Shown here: piece by piece, positions 45,101 to 56,080 of the stretch
Numbering within the stretch: the stretch's first letter is position 1
Layout: every line of letters starts with the position of its first letter
From: Warburgia ugandensis
Lineage: Eukaryota > Streptophyta > Magnoliopsida > Canellales > Canellaceae
Assembly: GCA_035236585.1 (NCBI GenBank)
Contig: CP141138.1
Location: forward strand, 31,445,437-31,509,436
Length of the DNA stretch: 64,000 nucleotides
Direction: 5' to 3'
Position numbers and translations under genes: made by a program
The notes under the pieces: model-generated
Told to the model about the DNA's origin: nothing
The model's input: only the letters and a program-made list of their open reading frames with translations
The model's database searches: none

Positions 45101-46303
45101 AAGTCATTGTATACAATGAAAGAGTACTTTTTTTTTTAAAGAACTAACTAAAGAGATTCTAAATGCTATACCCTATATGCAAATAATACACAACCAAAAG
45201 GCACACATAATAAATCCATCCCTAAGGTAAAACAAATTGAGATTTATTTTTCCTAAATTTCTACATGAGGAGAGGCTTTTAGATTATTTCTAACCTTAGT
45301 AACTCATCCTCTCTTTCATACTTGTCTCTATCCTAATCAACTAGTTCACACCCTCCTTAGTTAGTCATAGGTGATCTGAGTCATTAAGTGTGTTGGTAGA
45401 TCTAGACATTTAAATACCAAAGTAGTCAATTAAGTAAAGGTCACTGGAGTCACAATAATTTGCCTCTTCCAAGAGGCTATGAGCTCATCGCCACCATAGA
45501 TCACTTCTAATTGATTTTAAATTAATTATTAAAAAACTGGGGTGCATCAAGTGATGACTAACCTAGGTGGGCCAAGGGATGGTGATGAAATTCACCCTTG
45601 ATCTTGCAGGCGTTATTTCCCTTACTAAAGTTTGATCAGTCATATAAATATACCCTTAATATGAAGGAAAAGTAGTAAACTAATGTAACTACTTATATGC
45701 TTCTTAACAAAGGATCAAAACATCAATAGATTGGACACTATAACCCTGACAACCTATACCTAGGGTTATAGATGAGCTTAGGCTATCCTTCTTAAGTGGG
45801 TGCTGATTAATGCAAAAATCCTAAGTAATATGCAATAGTTAATAAATGAATGTAAGCTATATGAATTACAGTACCATCCACAATGCAAACTAAATTAATA
45901 ATACAACCCTAATATAGGAAATGAAAAGAGTTAGAATGCTCACTATGAGGTCTTCATATAGTCTTCTCGTACAAGGGTAAGACCATGTACATACCGCCTC
46001 TTCTTTCAAGTTAAGATGCCTACCCTTGACCTATATTATTACAACCCCTATTTGAATGAATCATGATAAAATATATATTCACAGCCTCACTATAATTCAC
46101 TCACACTTAAAAATTAAGTTATCCTAATTTCTCCTTCAACTCCTTGAAATTCCTGCACAAATAAAAATAAAAGTGAGTACCAAAAAATCAAAGGAATGAA
46201 GGAAAATATGCAAAATAAAGCTACTACAATGTATGCAATCTTAAGGGCTACTATTAGTGGTAAAGTAACTTAACCTAGATTCTAACTAAAATTTCATTGC
46301 CAT
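45101..46303 (-). other. 5' leader / gag N-terminal region of the Athila-like element
   Basis: Sequence between the primer-binding site and the recognisable gag core. No continuous frame is visible; position alone assigns it to the element. Confidence 0.4.
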
Positions 46304-46321
46304 TCCCCAGCAGCAGTGCTA
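46304..46321 (-). other. Decayed tRNA-Asp primer-binding site
   Basis: The minus strand reads TAGCACTGCTGCTGGGGA, next to the 5' LTR end with a 5-bp spacer. The Athila consensus, complementary to the tRNA-Asp 3' end, is TGGCGCCGTTGCCGGGGA (from memory). There are five differences in 18, four of them G-to-A or C-to-T, as expected from deamination of methylated cytosines. Confidence 0.78.
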
Positions 46322-46326
46322 AAAAC

Positions 46327-48823
46327 TTAGTATATTTAAATTTAACATTTTGTAAGTGTACAGGTTTATTATAGAATAGACAATGCAAATACAAGTCGAT
46401 CCCATAAGGACTCTTTGAAAGTTGAAATTTCAACTAAAATTTTTAAGTTAATGTACTTTAGCTTAGCCAATAGCTTTAGATAAGTAAATAAATCTAAAGC
46501 TACTAGCCAAACTTAAACTAGAGCAAAAAAGTAAAGCATAAACATAAAGATCAAGTAAAATACTAACTACTGAATTAAAGAAATGACTTTCATTAAGATA
46601 AACTTAAAAATTTTACCATGAATTGAATACATGATCATAAATAAAAGCAAAGTAAATAAGAAAGCTCCATAAATGGTTGGAGTATCAGCTATAGGACTCT
46701 TTCATTGTGTTACTCAATGAGGAACTTTACATGTCCACTTCACCCAACTTACACTAATTTACCACCAACAATCTTTGTCAGTTTAATTTCTTCAACCCGT
46801 TGAGGCACTATCTCTTAGGCTAACGAGTTAAGAGGAAATCATCGAACATGCCACAAACCCATGTACACATCAACCATGACCAGGACACTTTTTAGGAAGG
46901 AGAGACCTTGGCTACCATACAAAGAGTCGCGAGGTGGTTTTTCCTTTTCAAATAGTTGACAAACTCTAAGGAAAAAAACAAAGAATGGAGAAAGTGCCTG
47001 TATGTATAATCTTCTCCTTGCTAAAACTCTAGGAAGAGAGTTAGTGGAGGAGTATTCAAATAGGGATGAAAGAGTGTGCTAGAGAGAGGATGACTAAGGA
47101 AGATGGAAGGCTAGAAGGGTGGTGCATCTTGGACTAGGATGGAGAAAGAAAGGAGAGTGGAAGTAAGGAAAGAATGGGAAATGGTATGGTATAAAGAAAG
47201 TAAGGGGCGCCTAGGGCTAGATGGTGTATGGGACATGGAGGAGAGGATGGTGTGTGCAACTTTGGAGGCCGAGAAACCAAACTTGGAGAGGAGAGGTGCT
47301 GCCTTGGTGGTTGCAAAAATGGTTGCCACTATGAAGGTGTGTGCATACTTTTGTCTTTAACAAGAAAGGGAGATTGGAGCGAAAGGAATGGGGCAATGCT
47401 TGAGACTCTTACATTGGCTCTAAAGAGTGTGGTTGTGTAGCCATGAGGGGAGGAAGATTAGAGTGATCTCTCTCCCTCTATTTCTCCAAATTATTGCTTT
47501 GGGATCTAGGGAAGCATAAGAGATATTTCTTTCTTCGCTTCACCTTCTTTTACATAGAAACCCCTCGAAAATGGATGGATGAGTATCCTTCTTCCTTAAA
47601 TGATGGAGATTATCTTGAAATTAGTAGATAAGAGGATAAGACCATTACATGACTTCTTAGGATGTTTCCTCCAAACTTCATCTCCAAAAATTCATGCAGA
47701 ATCCCTTTTGAAAATGACGCATGCCATATTCAATATGTTAAGTATGTTGAACTCCTTTAAATGGAAGTGTAGGATGGTGGCTAGGGCTTCATGGTTGTCT
47801 CCTTTACATTCCTCACTATTGGATCTTGCTTGGACCTAGATTGAGTAGTTGCGATTTCTTGGAAGTTTTCTTGTCCAAAAGAACATGTTTTATAGCTCAT
47901 TTCTTCTCACTGTTGGATTGAGTATACCTTAGAGTGAATGGATTTAATTTCATTGAGGTTTTCTTATCCAAATCTCTTTCTCCCCTTGATTCTCTCCCAT
48001 CCCACCATTTTCTTCTCCAACCAGTGGGATTCAAGAAATAAAACATGTTTGCTTACTTGGAGAAACACATCTCTCCAAAAATAAAGGTGAGCAGCCCAAC
48101 GGAAAATTCTATATCAATGGCATTCAATTCTGATCTTCTTTGCATTGCTTCTCTTCATTCATATATCCTTGTGTAAGTGAGTTCTCATTGAGTTCTTTAA
48201 GATAGTCATAAGCAAGGAAGATCTTGGCCATTGAATGCTTCAAAATTTTGAATGAATGTTGAGCATAGATTATTCATAAATTATCTCTATCTTCACAATG
48301 TTTTTACCCTACAATTTCTCCTTTAAATATTCATTCATATCAGAGAATAATATTGCCACTTCCATGGGAAAACTCATGTTACTCATTGTGTCGTCCTCTT
48401 TGGAGTTAAGTGAATGAACCAATGAAATTTCTCTTCAAGTGATTGCTGCTCTATAAGTAATTCACTTAAGCATATAAAGCATACTTGTACTCCATTGTAT
48501 AAGATTTGATATTCACTTAGAAGCTTTTGATAAAGGCACCTTCCTTTGAGTGGATAAGGTCGATCTTTTTCTTAGGATTTCTGACTACTCTAACTTTACT
48601 AAGGATACCCCCATAGCGATCTGACCTTTTGGACTACTCAGTTGCTAGCATGTGGGTCTATCATGATACTTGGATGGTGGACTTACAGAAAGACACATTT
48701 TTCTCTGTTGTATCCTAATCCTGTAAAGTGTAAAATAAACCCTAATTAGTGATATTTAAGTTAAATCAAGTGTTAAAACTGCTAAATATAGGGATATTAT
48801 ATATGATATTTCTATGCATGCCA
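46327..48823 (-). repeat. 5' LTR of the Athila-like element (copy B)
   Basis: About 2497 bp, aligning with copy A at 37399-40260. It is shorter mainly because it lacks the segment equivalent to about 38707-38952 of copy A and the (TC)n run. The inner border is defined by the primer-binding site, the outer by the CATAA duplication. Confidence 0.86.
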
Positions 48824-48828
48824 CATAA

Positions 48829-51230
48829 TCATAAGCTTTTAGAGAACTAGTGTCTTGAGCTCCTGAAATCCAAGACACTTGAGGAAGCAAATAAGGTCAA
48901 TGACCTATTATACTGCCCATACCACAAGCTCATTATCCACACTTTTGAGGATTGTTATATCCTTAAGAAGAATATCAAAGATCTCAATAACAATGGGACC
49001 TTAGAAATAAAAAGGGAGAAACTGCCTAAAGTCTCTTCCGACATGATCACCTCAGTTCCTTTCTCTAATCCATTTGAAGAAGTTCAAAGTCTAGGGATTC
49101 CAACCATTATCTATATAACTGAAGCTCTAGAGAAAGCCTCAGATACACCTTATGAATCCCCACCTTCCTAATTGGTGATAACTGAGCTTCCTTGATTAAC
49201 TTCCTATCTAATTTAATTGTGAAGGTGATTGTAACGCAGTTTGGGCATACCTTAGCATGCTTAGAGAGTTGAACAATACTTGGTCTACCCCGCATGATGT
49301 GATGACTCTCCTATTAGAGGATCTAGAGACCAATTACAACTATAAGTAAAAAAAAGAATGATATCCCAAGCTATGATTACTAGTCAACTCAAATAGCTTC
49401 CAAGAATAAGTTTCTTTAGGGGGTGGCTAAGCAGAAGAAGAAGAAGAAGAAGAAGAAGAAGAAGATCCCTCCATATGCATGGTGGCATGAATGTATCCTT
49501 GAACTGAGTACTAGTTGGGCGATGTTTAACCACATATGAAAGCTGGTTACATGAGGCTTGAGTTCTAATTTTGAGTGAGAAGACAAAAGATATTTGAGAC
49601 AATATGGATTTCAATAGTAACTTTATGATACAAGGTTTCGATCAAAGTGATTAAAAAGCTATTATAATTGCATGCCTAATACTTAAAAATTGTAGAAATA
49701 GACTCTGAAGTCATATTCCATGTTATAAATGTCAATATATCATATAATGCATTAATAGGTATCCATGGTTATATCATAATAAAATAGTACCGTGTCAAGA
49801 AGCATGCTTGGGCTAACCATTGTGCTTTTAATGCTATAACGTCTCATTTAGCCCATGCTAGATTCTACTTCTCTTGGGCTTTTGAAGTCAACAAATAAAC
49901 CCTAATAATGCATGATGGCTTAACCATATCACAGAGCCACTTCCTTTCTTGGATAGTTTAAGTGTTGATGATCCTCCATAACAAGCTGAGGAACCACAAG
50001 TAAAAGAGTCCAAGAATCCATTGAAATCAGCTACAACAAATAATCATAGTGCATGATGCAATGAATGAGTGTTGATCCAGATTACACTAGAGCTCCACCT
50101 TGGTATGAAGTCATGCTTATAAAAATGCAGATGTCTACCATATATCAAGGGATTAAGCTTAAGTCCTCATACAACAAAGTTGGCTATCTAAAGTCCAAGC
50201 TTATAATTACTCATGCAAGCACAAATATCATCACCATTCAGAGGATGACAGTGCTTCCACATCAACATCACTTTGAAAGTAGAAACGTCCTCATAGAATT
50301 ATGACAACAAGGTTTCCCTTCTTTCTCATAAGGCATCAAAAGATGGTGGTCAAGCTATTGCTAATGACTTGCAAGAAGTTAATTGGGTATTGAGGCATTA
50401 ACATCTTTGGTAGTCTAACTCAAATGATCATTTAGGACATGAATACATCTTGATCATCAGAACAAGAGAACTAAGATTATGTAAAAATGCAAAAGTCTAC
50501 CTTACATCTTACACCACCATCTCCTCAAAAGTCATTGTCAAATTCATTAGATTCAATGCCATTGGATGACACAATATACCGCATGAGCTCATTTCATATA
50601 ATGGAGGTCACTTTAAGAAAGAATTCAAAAAGTTATGTGATGGATTTAACATCAAGATACAACTTTCATCTCTATATAGGCTATAAACTAATGGCATAGT
50701 AAAAATAGCCAATAATAATCTCAAAGCCATAGCTAGCAAGATGGTTAGAAATAACATCAATTGATCTGGCAAGCTTTATGATGAGGATATATGACCACTC
50801 AAAGGACCTTAACTAATGCCACATCTTTCATTCTAGTATACAAAATGAAAGTCATGCTTCTCGTAAGAGTTGAAGTTCCATTACTGAGAGTTGTTCTAGA
50901 GAGTGACTTCCTTAAACAAGAATGGATCAAGGCCCATTATGATCATTTTCATTTGATGGATAAAACAAGGCTAAAGCACTCTATCACAAGTAAGGTTATT
51001 AAAATTGTATCTCTAGGGCATTTAATAAGAAAGTCAAACCTAAAAAGTTGTAAGTTGGTTACGTAGTTATGAAGGAAGAAGGGATGGAAGAGAGAGATTA
51101 GTCAAGCAATCCTCATGGAAGGAGAAAATTCCAATCCTAGGATTTTCATGGGTAGCTTTCAAGAGAACATTTCCATGCTATCTAATTTTGATGGCAAAAT
51201 ATGTATCTTTAAGCTAGAAGCAAAACTTTA
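48829..51230 (+). pseudogene. Tat-like Ty3/gypsy remnant: gag end, protease region, integrase (copy 1, continued)
   Basis: After the Athila insertion the + strand reads CPYHKLIIHTFEDCYILKKN near 48930, HVINVNISYNALIGIHGY near 49715, and then, after an RT/RNase H gap, an integrase. The integrase reads PHELISYNGGHFKKEF near 50580, SSLYRL*TNGIVKIANNN near 50670, and SKMVRNNIN near 50735. In an active integrase the second and third catalytic residues are in ISD-x-G and TNGxxE-xAN. Here they are Tyr and Lys, so the enzyme is dead beyond its frame breaks. Confidence 0.78.
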
Positions 51231-51239
51231 AAAATAAAT

Positions 51240-52652
51240 AAATAAATAAAAGAATATGTCTCTTTTTAGAATGATCCATCCCAAGCACCATGCTAGGATC
51301 ATTCCTTTTGGAAGGTTGCTCTTAGTACATTGTCTTACAAGAAAAACCTATGACAGAAATTTCTCTTTTTATACAGAGATGCACATTGTTTAATAAATGT
51401 TGAAGCAAGGAAAGAGAGATGTTCTTAACTTAACGTAGAAGAATCATCAATCAAAATATGTAGTCTTCATCCTTGAACAATCAACCTCTCTCAAGTGAAA
51501 CCACAAAGGACCCTTAAGGGACCTTCTTCTCCATAAGAGGGTAACTAGGAAACTTCTTCCTTTGAGTCCGCATTCCTCTTTTTTCGTAAAGATAGAATCC
51601 TCAAAAGCATAGAGTATACACCCCATTGGCTTCAATGCTTGGGATCTCCTAGCAATCCCTTCCATGTAGATATGGTCACCTTCATCTAAAACCTAGAGGG
51701 AGAGAGGTCGTGGAGTGACCTTTATGCATAGATGATTCATCCTAAGAAGAACAGGTGGAAGAAACAAGAAAATAAACGGATATAAATTTATGAAAGAGAG
51801 TTGAAGAGAGCATAAGGCAGCCCTTAGCTCCCCATTTTATTATTGGAATATTATACTAGAAATCTAGAGGTAGAGGGGAAGTAGAGTCTCTTGTGCATGG
51901 AGAAGACATCCTAGACAAGAGAGAAGAAAATCTCAAAAAGAAAGGAGGGAAATAGAATGCTACATGATACAAAGTAAGAGAAATGAGAAATGAGAAATGG
52001 AAAGAGGAAGATACCTAATACTAGAAAGTAAGAAAACGTTATCACTTAAGAATTGTTTCAAATGTTGCTTAGTAAAATTTCCTTAAGTTGTCAAAATGGA
52101 AAGAGGAAGTCTCTATTTATAAAGGGGAAAGGGGTAACATGTACAGTGTTCACAAACCAAAGGGTTAATACAACAATTTCAATTTAGTGCTCTATTGGGG
52201 AAAGCACATGATCATATGTTTAGAGGCTCACAAAGACACGATCATATGTAACTAGATTACCAATTCCCCAAGTATCTAAAATGCACATGATTGAATGATT
52301 TTGAGGCGTCAAAACACAAGATTGTACTTCTATTTAGGGAAAACTTTCTAGAAAGATCTTAAGAAAGTCATCGACAGCCTAGATTTTCCCAAAGATGAAT
52401 GGTTCACATCATCGTAGGAAATTGTTAAGATTTCTACATGATCATGTGACTTAGGGGTTAATTTTTTTGAAAATTAGGGAACGCTGGAAAATTGGGATTT
52501 TTTATTAAAGAATTGTATTTTTTGGATTCTTTGAAAGTTTTTGGAAAATTGGGGAAAATGAAGTGTCTGAATGTTATGCAATAGTCTGAAAACTCTCTTT
52601 TATCCATAGGCCCCTAGAAAATCATATTTTGATACTAAATTTGGTGTTTACA
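51240..52652 (+). repeat. Probable LTR of the Tat-like element between two copies
   Basis: Follows the integrase remnant and ends in ...ggtgtttaca at 52652, the usual GGTGT[CT]TACA end of Tat-lineage LTRs. The following ctgtcatccacttacttgggg is compatible with a strongly decayed tRNA-Arg primer site. The left border is not resolved, so 51240 is approximate. An (AAAT)n tract (about 51232-51250) lies at the edge. Confidence 0.45.
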
Positions 52653-55200
52653 CTGTCATCCACTTACTTGGGGATTTGAAATAACCTCAAATCCACATGA
52701 AAGAAGCCTTAACTTCCCAACAATCACTAGTTGAGTTACCCTTTAAAGTCCTTCATGTTCACTTAAATTGTGAAGGTGATTACAATATTGTTAAAGCATT
52801 ACATCTATATCCTTAGGGAGCTAAATCATACTTCCTGAGGTCATGATTCTCCTGTTGGAGGATATAGAGTCAAATTATGATTATGAGCCAAAAGAAGATG
52901 AATAGTTGTCTCCACAAGTACCTATAAAAAACAAATTTCTTACAACAATAGCCAAGTGCAAGAAGAAAGTTGCTTGCCATGCATGTTGGAGTGAAATGAT
53001 TCCTGAACTCGTTACGAGTTGGGAAATGTTCATCTGCATTCTGCAGTATCATGTTATTCGAGATTAAGATTCCATATTTGAAAGGGAAAATGAAAGGAAG
53101 GAAAGATTAAGAATGAAGGTCCTTCTAATATTTGTTTTAGAGCCTTCACCTAAAATTCCTTTGCCATTATTTCCCACACCTAGGCCTTCTCCACAAATGG
53201 ATATTGGTGAAGATTCTCAAGTTCTCTAATCCATAGCATTGAAGAAAATGGGAAACTCCTGTGGTTGTCTTTCATCTTCAAGCTACTCAAGATCTTCTAC
53301 TGAGTACATACTACCTACATCCAAAACACCATTTGCTCAACAATACCAAAAAAGCATTGACAAAAGGTCCCAAAAGAAGTGTATTTCTTCTTCTTTCTCA
53401 TCCTTCTTTTCTTTAGAAAAAGATTAGAAACTTAATAGTTTATTGTCAATAGCTCAGTTGACTTCATGCTTATGGAGTTTGCGAATTCTAAATGGAAATT
53501 TCCTCCAAATTCCATATGCATGATGATCAACATAATGAAAATTCCAAAAGGCAACTCCATCATGAAGAATCCACTTCAGTATTTGACAAAATGTCCTCCG
53601 AACCCAAGAGTGACATCACCAATGAAGTAGGCATATGCCACTCATTGCTAGCACCCTCATTTTGAATAGGTGCATGAAGATGATTCTCCATGAGATAGAT
53701 CCCCATAATTTAATGAGGTGTAATTGCAAGTGCATATCATATAGAAACATATCTTCTTCATGAGACAGATTCACATCATTCAATAAAGAGGTGTAATGAA
53801 AAGGTACATATTCTAGGAGAAATGTACCTTAATAGTTATATCAAAACTCTATAAGAGGCCACAAAATCAAAGTTCATATCAACCTTCCAATCAAGCATTG
53901 TATCAATTGTCTAAAAATGCATTTCAACATATACTTATGGGTTATAAGATTGGTAAGAGAATTCGAGAGTCTAGACAAGACGAATAAGTATTAGCCTTAG
54001 TCCAGCAAATCTTGTTCATGTGCTTTTATGCTTGGGACAATAATGAATAATGTAATATCACTTAGCCATATGAAGCTAATAATTCCTTAGAGTATCAATT
54101 TTGAGTTATGGATGAGAGCTGCCAATAAGAGAGGAGATGCTAGCATGGCCCCAACTACAACACCAAGGCCAAGCAACTCAAGGTGATGTGGTGCAAGATG
54201 AAAGAGTAAGTACTACTTCCACTTATATAATACCACTGCACAATTAAAGAAAGTGTTCACTTTCATAAGTATATATGTTGCACTTATCATGTCATTAGAG
54301 TCATACACTCAAATAAGTAATTTAAATGACATTTATCAACTTGTAGAGGATCTTCATTAGGTGCACACTAATGAATACAATGATTTGGTCACATTTGCAT
54401 TAATTACGTTCACTAAAAATGACCTTCAGTCTAGCATGAAATCACATAATTGGCCTTTATTCATTTCAACCATTTGGCTAGCAAAGTGATCACTAAAATT
54501 ATATTAGCCTAGTGTTTGTAGTTAATTTGCTTGCTTTAAGGACTTTAAATATATGTGGCTTCAATAAGAAAGTAGGCAGAAAGACCTTACTGATAGCAGC
54601 CATATGATTTAAGGATTTGATCAAAGTGGTGAGAAAGTCATTAAGATATCTCATTAAGAACTAGAGTTAGGAAAATTGATTGACATGTAATTTCAAGTTA
54701 TAAGCATTGATGCATATTCTAATGCGCTTGTAGGACATCCATAGTTGCATGACAATGAAATAATCCCATATATACTCCACCAATGCTTTAAATATATTAA
54801 AACTAATGTTCAATGGAGCAAAATTCCATCTAGTTGATCCTAAATTCTATCTCTCCAACATTTTTAAGGCTTAAAATCCAAAAACCTGCTCCACCAAGAT
54901 TATCGAGCCACTTCCTCCTATTGATGTTTCAAACATTTAAGATCCTCTAGAAGAGATTGATGAACTAAGAAAGCAAGAGCCAAAAGATCCATTAAATCAT
55001 GCTATAGTAGGACTGTACTAAAGTTCCACGACAATATAGAGCCGTCCTTACAAAAAACCAAAGGCATACATTGTGCAAAGGAACTAAGCTCAAGCCTTTT
55101 CAGAAAGGAGTTGACCATTTGCAATCTAAACTTGTTGCGCAAAGGCACCAATGCCATCACTATCTTGGAAGTTGATGATGCTACCCATATTGGTCCCAAG
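52653..55200 (+). pseudogene. Second Tat-like Ty3/gypsy partial copy
   Basis: 52740-53060 aligns with 49190-49560 (shared aattgtgaaggtgatt, gactctcctrttrgaggat-like, gagttgggaaatgttcatc versus gttgggcgatgttt). 54570-55200 aligns with 49610-50300 and reads VISIDAYSNALVGHP, LHDNEIIPYILHQCFKYI, then DPLEEIDELRKQEPKDPLNH. It is the same family as copy 1 with gag largely deleted. The middle part (53120-54560) has no recognisable element domain. Confidence 0.65.
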
Positions 55201-55810
55201 AGGGAGGCGAATCAGGCTCTTTGTTAAAATCACAAGTTTTTACCAAAAGCATAAAATTAAAACCTTGGAAGAATTTGAATGGATTTTTGTAGTCCCAGTC
55301 TATCATAAATAACATAATAAATAGAAAGAAAGAAAAAGAAAATTCTAGGATTTAGAGAGGATAAGTCAGCCAATGGTCCTAAGAGAGGGGTGGCAGTGAA
55401 TTGGCTCTCTTTGAAATACAAAATTTTTTCTACCCTAGATCCAAAGCTTAGGAAGTGCTTAGGAGATTTTTTGCAATCAAAATCTCTCAAAATCAATGCA
55501 CAAGCAACTATAGGATTCAAATCAAAATACTTTAAAATAGAAATAAGGTTTGGCAAAAACAAAACATCAAGCAGTGAGAAAACAAGAGGACTCGACGATC
55601 TATAGATGTTTGGCCAGCCAACCGAGACACTTGTTTCTCTCTGTCAAAGATATCCCTCCTTTGAGTTCTATTATTCCTAGAGAGATTTTATATTTGCAAC
55701 TAGCAAGGTATTGTCGCTGAAAGATTGAGCACTCACAAACAATATAATCATCTTACAGAATAGAACAACAAGTTCCCAAGAGACAATCCTCTTTCAATGC
55801 AAGAATGGAA
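55187..55810 (-). repeat. Probable copia LTR end fragments (two)
   Basis: ttggtcccaagagggaggcg-aatcagg at 55187 and atggtcctaagagaggggtg-aattgg at 55371 are the inverted form of the '...aattca ccccctcttgggacca' 3' end of SIRE/Tork-type copia LTRs. Two such ends 185 bp apart suggest a partial duplication or nested fragments. No coding region is attached. Confidence 0.4.
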
Positions 55811-56080
55811 AAAAATAGTCTCCACTTCTATATTAATATGAGACCTTTCCTCTTGAAGATTCCAAATCCTTTCTTCAAGGGACTAAATATTGGCATCAAC
55901 TTCTTTGAGCATTGTCCCTTTCTACAATATATACCTTTATAGTATTACAAAATTCACAAAAGCATTGTGAATACTTTTGTAAGAAGTAAGTTATTCTTGT
56001 GCAACATCTCATAAGTTCTCAAGTTTCTTCTCAGCCTAAGCATCCAAACAAATAAAAATCAATGAATGATGCAAACATGG

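Larger units (their letters stand above)
37399..48823 (-). mobile_element. Athila-like Ty3/gypsy retrotransposon, structurally complete ends, degenerate
   Basis: The 11.4-kb element is in minus orientation: 5' LTR 46327-48823, primer-binding site 46304-46321, gag and protease remnants about 45100-42400, 3' LTR 37399-40260. Its + strand borders are TGATGTG (37399) and ATGCATGCCA (48823). CATAA directly precedes (37394-37398) and follows (48824-48828) as a 5-bp target duplication. The element lies inside a + strand Tat-like gypsy element whose gag stops on one side and continues on the other. No reverse transcriptase or integrase could be read, so it is internally deleted or too decayed. Confidence 0.87.

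Noticed and set aside
47111-47440. Four overlapping frames on both strands
   Set aside because: Inside the Athila-like 5' LTR; none matches a known product and the homologous LTRs do not keep them open.
49384-49614. 76-codon minus-strand frame with a Leu run
   Set aside because: Antisense of an (AGA)n tract within the Tat-like gypsy remnant.
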